From contig CAZKOJ010000017.1 of assembly GCA_964554365.1 (NCBI GenBank), positions 1-41,116 on the forward strand: DNA of 41,116 bases, given 5' to 3'. A model generated the notes under the pieces. It saw only the letters and a program-made list of their open reading frames with translations. It made no database searches and had not been told where the DNA came from. The position numbers were made by a program, and so were the translations under genes. Below are positions 1 to 8,039 of this stretch, one piece after another (positions within the stretch are counted from its first letter, which is position 1; each line of letters opens with the position of its first letter). Source of the DNA: Clostridium_AM sp964554365. Its GTDB lineage: Bacteria > Bacillota > Clostridia > Clostridiales > Clostridiaceae.

Positions 1-719
1 TACTAATAAAAGCAGAAAACAAAAATTATCTAATAGATACAGGTGCAGAATATTATTCAGATAAAATTTTAAAATATTTAAATTTAAATGGAATTAATGA
101 AATAGACACAGTAATTTTAACTCATTACCATGATGATCATTATAGTGGACTTTTAAAGATAGCAGATAGTAGAAAAATAAATAAAGTACTTTTACCTATG
201 CATGATAACAAAATGAAATATAGTATATACAAGGAATTAATTCAGAGAAATATAAATGTAAAATATATTGGTAATAATTATGAAATAAAGAATAGAAAAA
301 TGAATTTAACTACAATAGCTCCTATTAAAGAGGATAAAAGGGTTGAAAATAACAATTCTATAATCTTACAAGGAGAAATAGATGGAATAAGTTATTTATT
401 TGCTGGAGATTGTGAAAAAGAGGAAGAAGAATATATGTTAGGACTAAACAAGTTAAAAGCTTATCAAATATTAAAAGTTCCACACCATGGATTAGATACT
501 AGTACTACAGAAAATTTTTTGAAAAAAATTTGTCCTAAAATTGCTGTTGTTACCTGTAATGGTGTAGAAACTCCAGATATGAAAGTTATAAATAGAATGT
601 GTAAAAAAGGCATTATAGTAATGAGAACTGACTTAGAAGGAAATATAGTAATAAAAAATGCAATTTTAAAAATGAGTAAATCAGGTTTAAATATAGGCTT
701 ATTCAGAAATAAATTATAA
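1..719 (+). CDS. Metallo-beta-lactamase-fold protein, ComEC-type (5' end outside window)
   Basis: The reading frame is open from the first bases of the window (frame of position 3) to the stop at 719, so the gene starts upstream. An in-frame ATG at 198 is not the start, because the key metal motif lies before it: THYHDDHYSG, around positions 120-150, is the HxHxDH signature of metallo-beta-lactamase-fold hydrolases. Further along, FAGDCEKEEEE supplies the later metal-binding Asp and KVPHHGLDTSTTENFL the later His. That order, and the 'VPHHG' block, are typical of the C-terminal hydrolase domain of ComEC/Rec2 DNA-uptake proteins and of stand-alone relatives. Without the N-terminus I cannot tell a full ComEC channel from a free hydrolase. 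The fold is secure; the substrate is not known. Confidence 0.8.
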   Translation, partial: LIKAENKNYLIDTGAEYYSDKILKYLNLNGINEIDTVILTHYHDDHYSGLLKIADSRKINKVLLPMHDNKMKYSIYKELIQRNINVKYIGNNYEIKNRKMNLTTIAPIKEDKRVENNNSIILQGEIDGISYLFAGDCEKEEEEYMLGLNKLKAYQILKVPHHGLDTSTTENFLKKICPKIAVVTCNGVETPDMKVINRMCKKGIIVMRTDLEGNIVIKNAILKMSKSGLNIGLFRNKL

Positions 720-795
720 AAATTATTTTTGATTTATAGCAGTATAAATTAAAAAATTAGGTTTAAAATAAATGTAGATTTTGGAGGTGGTTTGT

Positions 796-1461
796 TTGAA
801 AAAATTATTATATATTCCAGTTAACTCTAAACCTGAAAGCATGTCAACTAGTAGGACTGTAGGCAGAGAATTTGTAAGTTCATTTTTAGCTAAAAATACT
901 GATTATGAGTTGGAAGAACTGGATCTTTATAAGGAAGATATACCAGAATTAAATTATAGATTGCTTAAATCTAGAGCAGAACTTGTATCAGGTGCTGAAT
1001 ATGAAGTGTTATCACAGAAAGATAAAAAAGCAGTGGACAGAGTTAATGAGTTATGCGACCAATTTATAAGTGCAGATATTTATGTGATTGCAACACCTAT
1101 GTGGAATGTAAGCTTTCCTTCAATACTTAAAAGATATGTGGATTGTATTATAATTAATAATAAAGTTATCAAAGTTTCACCAGAAGAAGTAATAGGTTTG
1201 CTAGATGACAAAAAAAGAGATATGGTTTATATTCAATCATCTGGTGGAGTTTATCCAAAGATTTTTGGAGGAAAATTTAATCATGGCGTGGACTATTTTC
1301 ACGATACTTTTAAATTTTTAGGTATTAATAAGTTTGAAAAAATACTTGTTCAAGGCGTGGATGTGCCTGATATTGGTAGAGATGAAGCTATTAAAAAGGC
1401 TTATAAGGATGCTGATGATATAGTTGAAAAAATTTCCAAAGGATCATTAATAGGAGTATAA
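796..1461 (+). CDS. azoR: FMN-dependent NADH-azoreductase / flavodoxin-fold quinone reductase
   Basis: A 221-residue flavodoxin_2-family protein. The N-terminus KKLLYIPVNSKPESMSTSRT is the beta1-loop that grips the FMN phosphate. PMWNVSFPSILKRYVDCI corresponds to the AzoR 'PMYNF..P..LK.Y.D' block next to the flavin ring, and YIQSSGGVYP lies in the second flavin loop. The family reduces quinones and azo compounds with NADH as a cytosolic FMN homodimer; the natural substrate here is unknown. I take TTG at 796 as the start, because GGAGG at 783-787 sits 8 nt before it. The further-upstream in-frame TTG at 781 overlaps that ribosome site. It stands alone and is followed at once by its own terminator. 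Confidence 0.82.
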   Translation: MKKLLYIPVNSKPESMSTSRTVGREFVSSFLAKNTDYELEELDLYKEDIPELNYRLLKSRAELVSGAEYEVLSQKDKKAVDRVNELCDQFISADIYVIATPMWNVSFPSILKRYVDCIIINNKVIKVSPEEVIGLLDDKKRDMVYIQSSGGVYPKIFGGKFNHGVDYFHDTFKFLGINKFEKILVQGVDVPDIGRDEAIKKAYKDADDIVEKISKGSLIGV

Positions 1462-1486
1462 AATCCAGCATAGTCTGGATTTTTTT
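1444..1486 (+). repeat. azoR 3' end plus terminator, copy A of a 43-bp dispersed repeat
   Basis: These 43 bases cover the last codons of azoR and its terminator. They recur at 15652-15694 with one mismatch (A1450 versus G15658). Copy A is in its natural context, because the end of a complete reading frame is inside it. Confidence 0.85.
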
Positions 1487-1487
1487 T
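1461..1487 (+). terminator. Rho-independent terminator of azoR
   Basis: AAATCCAG (1461-1468) pairs with CTGGATTT (1475-1482) around a six-base loop, followed by a run of T to 1487. The stem begins on the last base of the azoR stop codon. A near-identical copy of this terminator and the preceding gene end occurs at 15652-15694. Confidence 0.85.
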
Positions 1488-1508
1488 ATATTTAAAATGT
1501 AAAATAAA

Positions 1509-1567
1509 TATACATGTAAAATTAATAGACGATAAGTAAAATTCTATTATACAAGTAAACATGTATA
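1509..1567 (+). promoter_or_regulatory. Candidate enhancer sites for the sigma-54 activator, crt promoter
   Basis: TATACATGTA lies at 1509-1518, and TATACA (1548-1553) faces TGTATA (1562-1567) as an inverted repeat. The same half-sites recur upstream of the two other sigma-54 promoters in the window (9743-9852 and 12475-12574). Lying about 155-215 bp before the -24 element, they sit where bacterial enhancer-binding proteins usually bind. The AT-rich background makes single half-sites weak evidence; the repetition at three promoters is the argument. Confidence 0.5.
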
Positions 1568-1630
1568 AACATTAGACATGTGAAAGCAAAGGCATTCATT
1601 AAGTATAAGGATAATGTTTATATAATCACT

Positions 1631-1678
1631 AATAGCTGTAAGATTTCCGCTTCTAGAAGAGGGAGTCTTACAGCTATT
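1631..1678. repeat. 48-bp near-perfect palindrome upstream of the crt promoter
   Basis: AATAGCTGTAAGA (1631-1643) is the exact complement of TCTTACAGCTATT (1666-1678). The 22 bases between continue to pair with few mismatches down to a CTTCTAGAAG centre, so the whole 48 bp can fold on itself. There is no T tract, and it lies upstream of the -24/-12 promoter, so it is not an ordinary terminator or leader of crt. It could be a bidirectional transcript boundary or a dispersed hairpin repeat. Confidence 0.7.
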
Positions 1679-1720
1679 TCGCTTAAATAAGTTATAACTT
1701 TTATGATAGCAATAAGATCA

Positions 1721-1737
1721 TTGGTATAGTTCTTGCT
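1721..1737 (+). promoter_or_regulatory. Sigma-54 (-24/-12) promoter of crt-hbd-thl
   Basis: TTGGTATAGTTCTTGCT has GG at 1723-1724 and GC at 1735-1736, separated by exactly 10 bases, as the RpoN/SigL holoenzyme requires (TGGCAC-N5-TTGC). The crt start codon is 30 bp downstream. The same arrangement occurs at 9951 and 12641. Confidence 0.8.
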
Positions 1738-1766
1738 ACCATGAGTAGTTATGAGGGGTGATTTTA

Positions 1767-2546
1767 ATGGATTTTAAAAATATTTTGGTAGAAAAGAAAA
1801 ATAATGTTGTAATTTTAACATTTAATAGACCAGCAGTTTTAAATGCATTAGATAGCAATGTTTTAAAAGAACTTGATAAAGCTTTAGATGAAATAAAAGA
1901 AGATCAGGAAACTTATGTTGCAATAATAACAGGACAAGGTAAAGCTTTTGTAGCAGGGGCAGATATATCAGAAATGAAGGATAAAACTCCTGAAGAGGCT
2001 AGAAAATTTGCTGAATTAGGTTTAAGTGTATTTAGAAAAATAGAACTTATGGAAAAACCAATTATTGCAGCTGTAAATGGTTTTGCTTTAGGAGGAGGCT
2101 GTGAATTAGCTATGAGTTGTGACATACGTATAGCCTCAGAAAAAGCAAAATTTGGACAGCCAGAAGTTGGTCTAGGTATTATTCCAGGGTTTGCTGGTAC
2201 ACAGAGACTCTCAAGGATTGTTGGTATGGCTAAAGCAAAGGAACTAATATTTACAGCTGATTTGATTAATGCTAGTGAGGCAGAAAGATTAGGACTTGTA
2301 AATAAAGTTACACCAGAAAATGATTTAATGAATGAAGCACTAGTATTAGCTGGGAAAATTTCTAGTAAAGCACAATCAGCTATAAAGTATGCAAAAACTT
2401 CTATCAATAGAGGTATAGAAAGTGATATTGAAACAGGCATGATGGTTGAAAAAGATTTATTTGGATTATGTTTTGCAACATATGACCAAAAAGAAGGTAT
2501 GGAAGCTTTTTTAGAAAAAAGAAAAGCAAACTTTAAAAATAAATAA
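1767..2546 (+). CDS. crt: Crotonase (3-hydroxybutyryl-CoA dehydratase)
   Basis: A 259-residue enoyl-CoA hydratase that removes water from 3-hydroxybutyryl-CoA to give crotonyl-CoA in the cytosolic butyrate pathway. AGADISEMKD forms the oxyanion hole. The two catalytic glutamates are present in GGGCELAMSCD and GQPEVGLGIIPG. Length is normal for the family. The start is ATG 1767, preceded by GAGGGG at 1754; a GTG at 1758 overlaps that ribosome site and is rejected. It is the first gene behind the sigma-54 promoter and is followed 27 bp later by hbd, the enzyme that makes its substrate. Identity is very secure; specificity for C4 is inferred from the neighbours. Confidence 0.97.
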   Translation: MDFKNILVEKKNNVVILTFNRPAVLNALDSNVLKELDKALDEIKEDQETYVAIITGQGKAFVAGADISEMKDKTPEEARKFAELGLSVFRKIELMEKPIIAAVNGFALGGGCELAMSCDIRIASEKAKFGQPEVGLGIIPGFAGTQRLSRIVGMAKAKELIFTADLINASEAERLGLVNKVTPENDLMNEALVLAGKISSKAQSAIKYAKTSINRGIESDIETGMMVEKDLFGLCFATYDQKEGMEAFLEKRKANFKNK

Positions 2547-2573
2547 TTTAACAAAATATGAGGAGAGATAGCT

Positions 2574-3419
<846 letters not shown>

Positions 3420-3486
3420 ATGACTTCTGCAAATTATAAAAAGTTTAAATTAAAGGGCTTAATTATTTATAAGTGAGGTATTTAAT

Positions 3487-4665
3487 ATGAAAGAAGTAGT
3501 TATTGTAAGTGCAGTTAGAACAGCAGTAGGATCTTTTGGTGGTAGTTTAAAAAATGTGCCAGCAGTTGATTTAGGGGCTTTAGTAATTAAAGAAGCATTA
3601 AATAAAGCAGGAGTAAAACCAGAATTAGTAGATGAAGTAATTATGGGAAATGTGCTTCAAGCAGGACTTGGTCAAAATCCAGCAAGACAAGCTTCTATAA
3701 AATCTGGTATTCCACAAGAAGTGCCATCTTTTAGCATAAATAAAGTTTGTGGTTCTGGACTAAGAGCAGTTAGTTTAGCATTTCAAACTATTTTATCAGG
3801 ATATAGTGATGTAGTGGTAGCCGGTGGAATGGAAAACATGTCAAAAGCTCCTTATATATTAAATAATGCAAGATGGGGCCAGAGAATGGGAGATGGAAAA
3901 TTAGTAGATGAAATGATAACAGATGGTCTTTGGGATGCGTTTAATGATTATCATATGGGAACTACAGCTGAAAATATAGCAGAAAAGTGGAATTTAACTA
4001 GAGAGATGCAGGATGAATTTGCATTAAACTCTCAGTTAAAGGCTGAAATAGCTATAAAAGAAGGCAGGTTTAGAGATGAAATAGTTCCTGTGACTATACC
4101 TCAAAGAAAAGGAGAACCTATAGTATTTGATCAGGATGAATTTCCTAAATTTGGTTCAACTATTGAAAAATTAGGAAAGTTAAAACCAGCATTTAAAAAG
4201 GGCGGAACTGTTACAGCAGGTAATGCTTCAGGTATAAATGATGGGGCAGCAGCTTTTGTTATAATGAGTGCTGATAAAGCAGAAGAACTAGGTTTAAAAC
4301 CATTGGTTAAAATAGTGTCACTAGGATCTAAAGGCGTAGATCCATCAATTATGGGATACGGCCCAGTTCCATCAACTAAAGGAGCATTAGATAGGGCAGG
4401 ACTTAATGTAGAAGATTTAGACTTAATAGAAGCAAATGAAGCTTTTGCAGCTCAAAGTTTAGCTGTAGCTAAAGATTTAGGATTTGATATGAGCAAAGTT
4501 AATGTAAATGGCGGAGCTATAGCAATAGGACATCCGATAGGAGCATCAGGAGCTAGAATTTTAGTTTCACTTATACATGAAATGATAAAGAGAGATGCTA
4601 AAAATGGTCTTGCAACCTTGTGTATAGGTGGAGGACAAGGTACAGCTATTATAGTACAAAGGTAA
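3487..4665 (+). CDS. thl: Acetyl-CoA acetyltransferase (thiolase)
   Basis: A 392-residue biosynthetic-type thiolase that condenses two acetyl-CoA into acetoacetyl-CoA, the entry step of butyrate formation. The nucleophilic Cys is in NKVCGSGLRAV (about residue 88), the catalytic His in GGAIAIGHPIGASG (about 348) and the second Cys in LCIGGGQG (about 378). The tetramer-loop region around residues 120-140 is also of thiolase type. Start ATG 3487 follows GTGAGG. It is the last gene before a 200-bp gap filled with hairpins, after which bcd-etfBA begins. Assignment is very secure. Confidence 0.97.
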   Translation: MKEVVIVSAVRTAVGSFGGSLKNVPAVDLGALVIKEALNKAGVKPELVDEVIMGNVLQAGLGQNPARQASIKSGIPQEVPSFSINKVCGSGLRAVSLAFQTILSGYSDVVVAGGMENMSKAPYILNNARWGQRMGDGKLVDEMITDGLWDAFNDYHMGTTAENIAEKWNLTREMQDEFALNSQLKAEIAIKEGRFRDEIVPVTIPQRKGEPIVFDQDEFPKFGSTIEKLGKLKPAFKKGGTVTAGNASGINDGAAAFVIMSADKAEELGLKPLVKIVSLGSKGVDPSIMGYGPVPSTKGALDRAGLNVEDLDLIEANEAFAAQSLAVAKDLGFDMSKVNVNGGAIAIGHPIGASGARILVSLIHEMIKRDAKNGLATLCIGGGQGTAIIVQR

Positions 4666-4705
4666 TCTGAAATTTAGTTTCATAAGTAGTTAAAGAGAAA
4701 ATTAA

Positions 4706-4731
4706 GCTGTGGACCGTACTCGGCTGTGGAC
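4706..4731 (+). repeat. Short direct repeat GCTGTGGAC x2
   Basis: GCTGTGGAC occurs at 4706-4714 and 4723-4731, a 17-bp period, just downstream of thl. The function is unknown. A related AAGCTGTGGA occurs at 24183-24192 near the candidate RNA. Confidence 0.5.
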
Positions 4732-4747
4732 TTATATATCTTTAATA

Positions 4748-4831
4748 AATGCATCATTGAAGTATTTAAATAACCTCAATGATGCATTAAAAACAGTGTT
4801 AATAGTTAAAAAATTAACTACTAATGCTGTT
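4748..4831 (+). promoter_or_regulatory. Two consecutive hairpins between thl and bcd
   Basis: Hairpin 1: AATGCATCATTGA (4748-4760) pairs perfectly with TCAATGATGCATT (4776-4788) around a 15-base loop. Hairpin 2: 4792-4809 pairs with 4814-4831 around an AAAA loop, with 15 Watson-Crick pairs, two G-U pairs and one mismatch. Neither has a downstream T run, so they are more likely RNA-processing or stabilising stems, or an attenuator, than simple terminators. They separate crt-hbd-thl from bcd-etfBA, and I see no sigma-54 box in front of bcd. Confidence 0.65.
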
Positions 4832-4865
4832 AAGAGTGAATTTTAGTCAATTAGGAGGATTAATT

Positions 4866-6005
4866 ATGGAATTCGAATTAACAAAGGAACAAGAATTTTT
4901 AAAAAAAATGGTGAAAGAATTTGCAGAAAATGAAGTTAAACCAATAGCTGCAGAAATAGATGAAACAGAGAGATTCCCTATGGAAACAGTAGAAAAAATG
5001 AGTAAATATGGTATGATGGGAATCCCTTTTCCAGTTGAATATGGTGGAGCAGGTGGAGACACACTTTCTTATATATTAGCAGTAGAAGAATTATCAAAGG
5101 TTTGTGCTACTACGGGAGTTATACTTTCAGCACATACATCTCTTTGTGCATCTTTAATACAACAATTTGGAACAGAAGAGCAGAAGAAAAAATATTTAAT
5201 TCCACTTGCAAAGGGAGAAAAGCTTGGTGCATTTGGTTTGACGGAGCCAAATGCAGGTACTGATGCATCAGGACAGCAGAGCATAGCAGTATTAAATGAT
5301 GATCACTATGTGTTAAATGGTCAGAAGATATTTATAACAAATGGTGGAGCAGCAGATATATTTGTAGTATTTGCAATGACAGATAGAAGTAAAGGAATTA
5401 AAGGAATATCAGGTTTTATACTAGAAAAAGGAATGCCTGGTTTTTCAATAGGAAAACTTGAGAATAAAATGGGAATAAGAGCATCTTCAACTACTGAGCT
5501 TATTTTTGAAGATTGTATAGTGCCAAAGGAAAACTTAGTAGGTAAAGAAGGAAGAGGCTTTGGGATAGCTATGAAAACTCTTGACGGAGGAAGAATTGGT
5601 ATTGCAGCTCAGGCATTAGGTATAGCAGAAGGGGCTTTAGAAGAAACAATTAAGTATGTGAAAGAAAGAAAGCAATTTGGAAAATCACTTGATAGATTCC
5701 AACCTTTAGCTTGGAGTGTTGCAGAACTTGATACTAAAATCGAAGCTGCAAGATATTTAGTGTATAAAGCAGCTTTAAATAAAGATAAAGGAATATCCTA
5801 TACTGTAGAAGCAGCAAGAGCAAAATTATTTGCGGCAGATGTTGCTATGGAAGTAACAACTAAAGCGGTGCAGTTATTTGGAGGATACGGATATACTAAA
5901 GATTACCCCGTAGAAAGAATGATGAGAGACGCTAAAATAACAGAAATTTATGAAGGAACATCACAAGTTCAGAAAATGGTTATTTCAGGTAATATATTTA
6001 GATAG
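4866..6005 (+). CDS. bcd: Butyryl-CoA dehydrogenase
   Basis: A 379-residue FAD acyl-CoA dehydrogenase that reduces crotonyl-CoA to butyryl-CoA. The N-terminal helical domain runs to about residue 120. The flavin/substrate block GAFGLTEPNAGTDASG follows, then KIFITNG. The C-terminal helical domain carries the FAD motif LFGGYGYTKDYPVERMMRDAKI and the catalytic-base Glu in EIYEGTSQVQK. ATG 4866 is preceded by AGGAGG at 4853-4858; the longer frame from 4824 has no ribosome site. With EtfA and EtfB downstream (15-bp gap to etfB) it should form the electron-bifurcating Bcd/Etf complex, coupling crotonyl-CoA reduction to ferredoxin reduction. That coupling is known for clostridial homologues and inferred here. 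Confidence 0.97.
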   Translation: MEFELTKEQEFLKKMVKEFAENEVKPIAAEIDETERFPMETVEKMSKYGMMGIPFPVEYGGAGGDTLSYILAVEELSKVCATTGVILSAHTSLCASLIQQFGTEEQKKKYLIPLAKGEKLGAFGLTEPNAGTDASGQQSIAVLNDDHYVLNGQKIFITNGGAADIFVVFAMTDRSKGIKGISGFILEKGMPGFSIGKLENKMGIRASSTTELIFEDCIVPKENLVGKEGRGFGIAMKTLDGGRIGIAAQALGIAEGALEETIKYVKERKQFGKSLDRFQPLAWSVAELDTKIEAARYLVYKAALNKDKGISYTVEAARAKLFAADVAMEVTTKAVQLFGGYGYTKDYPVERMMRDAKITEIYEGTSQVQKMVISGNIFR

Positions 6006-6019
6006 GAGGACTTATAAAA

Positions 6020-6799
6020 ATGAATATAGTTGTTTGTTTAAAGCAAGTACCAGATACTACAGAAGTTAAAATAGATTTAAAGACAGGGACGCTAATAAGA
6101 GAAGGTGTTCCTTCTATAATAAATCCAGATGACAAAAATGCTTTAGAAGGTGCATTAGTGCTTAAAGAAAATACAGGAGGAAAGGTAACAGTGATAAGCA
6201 TGGGACCTCCTCAGGCAGAAAAAGCTTTAAGAGAATCATTGGCAATGGGAGCTGATGATGCAATACTTATAACTGACAGAGCTTTTGCAGAGGCAGATAC
6301 TTTGGCTACATCTCGTGTATTAGCAGCTGCACTAAAAAAAATAGATTATGATGTGATTTTTGCAGGAAGACAGTCTATAGATGGAGAAACAGCACAGGTA
6401 GGTCCACAAATAGCAGAACATTTAAGAATACCTCAAATTACCTATGTAGAAGAAGTCAAAATAGATGGTGAAAAATTAAAGGTGAAAAAAGCATGGGAAG
6501 ATGGATATGAAATACTAAGTGTAAAAACACCTGTTCTTTTAACTGCAATAAAAGAATTAAATCAGCCAAGATATATGCATATGAAAAATATATTTGAAAC
6601 ATTTAAAAAAGAAGTAAAGATATGGACTGCAGATGATATAAATGTAGATAAATCTCTCCTTGGAGCTGCAGGATCTCCAACAAAGGTAATAAAATCAGTT
6701 ACTAAGGAAGTAAAAGGAAAAGGTGAATTAATAAATAAGCCACCTAAAGAAGCATCAACTTATTTGCTTGGAAAACTAAAAGAAAGACACTATGTTTAA
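6020..6799 (+). CDS. etfB: Electron transfer flavoprotein beta subunit
   Basis: This 259-residue EtfB starts MNIVVCLKQVPDTTEVKID, the usual family opening. It contains DRAFAEADTLATSRVLA and the nucleotide-binding signature AGRQSIDGETAQVGPQIAEHL around residues 115-135. In butyrate-forming clostridia EtfB binds the bifurcating flavin and receives electrons from NADH. GGAGG lies 9 nt before ATG 6020. The gene sits between bcd and etfA with very short gaps, so the three are surely cotranscribed. Assignment is secure. Confidence 0.97.
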   Translation: MNIVVCLKQVPDTTEVKIDLKTGTLIREGVPSIINPDDKNALEGALVLKENTGGKVTVISMGPPQAEKALRESLAMGADDAILITDRAFAEADTLATSRVLAAALKKIDYDVIFAGRQSIDGETAQVGPQIAEHLRIPQITYVEEVKIDGEKLKVKKAWEDGYEILSVKTPVLLTAIKELNQPRYMHMKNIFETFKKEVKIWTADDINVDKSLLGAAGSPTKVIKSVTKEVKGKGELINKPPKEASTYLLGKLKERHYV

Positions 6800-6816
6800 T
6801 ATAGGAGGAATTTAAT

Positions 6817-7821
6817 ATGAACATATCAGAATATAAAGGCGTATGGGTATTTGCGGAACAGAGAGATGGTAAATTGCAGAAAGTATCATTAGAACTTATA
6901 GGAAAAGGAAAGGAATTAGGGAACAAACTTGGAGTAGAAGTTACTGCAGTTCTTCTTGGAAGTCAAGCAGAAGATATAGCTGAAGAATTAGTTAAATATG
7001 GAGCGGACAGAGTAATATATGCAGATAGCCCACTTTTAAAACATTATACTACAGATGCATATACAAAAGTTATGTGCGATTTAGTAAAAGAAAATAAACC
7101 AGAAATAATTCTTATGGGAGCAAGTTATGTAGGAAGAGATTTAGGGCCAAGAATGTCAGCAAGACTTGCTACAGGACTTACAGCAGATTGTACAGAATTA
7201 GAGGTAGATGAAGAAACAAAAAATCTTTTAATGACAAAACCAGCATTTGGTGGAAATTTAATGGCAACAATAGTATGTGGAGAGCACAGACCACAGATGT
7301 CTACAGTAAGAGCAGGGGTATTTGAAAAACTTGAAAAGGATGAAAGTAGAGTAGCACCAATAGAAAAGATAACAGCAAACATAGAAGAGTCAGACATAAA
7401 AACTAAAGTAGAACAAGTTGTAAAGCATGCTAAAGATATTATAGATATAGGAGAAGCAAATGTTCTTGTGGCAGGTGGAAGAGGAATTGGAGATAAGGAA
7501 GGATTTCAGATGCTAAAAGAACTTTCAGATGTATTAGGTGGAACAGTTGCAGGATCACGTGCAGCTATAGACAATGGATGGGTAGATAAATCATGTCAAG
7601 TTGGACAGACAGGAAAAACTGTTAGGCCTAACCTTTATATTGCATGTGGAATATCAGGTGCAATACAACATTTAACAGGTATGCAAGATAGTGATTATAT
7701 CGTAGCTATAAATAAAGATGAAGATGCAGCAATAATGAAAATTGCAGATATTGCTATAGTAGGAGACTATAAGAAAATAGTACCACATAAGGTTACACAA
7801 ATACGCTGCTTAAATAGATAA
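6817..7821 (+). CDS. etfA: Electron transfer flavoprotein alpha subunit
   Basis: This 334-residue EtfA has an N-terminal adenine-nucleotide-like domain (GVWVFAEQRDGKLQKVSLEL, about residues 7-190). The C-terminal FAD domain contains VAGGRGIGDKEGFQML, GGTVAGSRAAIDNGW and QVGQTGKTVRPNLYIACGIS, the classical EtfA FAD signature. It pairs with EtfB and passes electrons to Bcd. GGAGG precedes ATG 6817. The gene ends the butyryl-CoA operon and is followed within 10 bp by a strong terminator. Confidence 0.97.
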   Translation: MNISEYKGVWVFAEQRDGKLQKVSLELIGKGKELGNKLGVEVTAVLLGSQAEDIAEELVKYGADRVIYADSPLLKHYTTDAYTKVMCDLVKENKPEIILMGASYVGRDLGPRMSARLATGLTADCTELEVDEETKNLLMTKPAFGGNLMATIVCGEHRPQMSTVRAGVFEKLEKDESRVAPIEKITANIEESDIKTKVEQVVKHAKDIIDIGEANVLVAGGRGIGDKEGFQMLKELSDVLGGTVAGSRAAIDNGWVDKSCQVGQTGKTVRPNLYIACGISGAIQHLTGMQDSDYIVAINKDEDAAIMKIADIAIVGDYKKIVPHKVTQIRCLNR

Positions 7822-7830
7822 TGAAAGCTA

Positions 7831-7866
7831 AAACTCCTTAATTTGTAAAAATTAAGGAGTTTTTTT
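7831..7866 (+). terminator. Terminator of bcd-etfB-etfA
   Basis: A perfect 14-bp stem (7831-7844 with 7849-7862, starting AAACTCCTTAATTT) with a GTAA loop runs into a T tract ending at 7866. It closes the butyryl-CoA operon and isolates the regulator gene that follows. Confidence 0.93.
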
Positions 7867-8039
7867 GCTTTATAAAAAATACATTACTTTATTATGTTTT
7901 TATCCATTATATAGTATAATTTATATTGTTTATATTTTTATATAATATAACAAAAAATGGTTATTAATAAATATTAATACAATATTTTCATTGAACAATA
8001 TGCAAATGGCATTTAATATTTTTAGGAGTGATATATTTT

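Noticed and set aside
1913..2554. Long open frame antisense to crt (213 codons)
   Set aside because: It mirrors the codon pattern of crt, has no ribosome site and no recognisable domain; crt is unambiguous.
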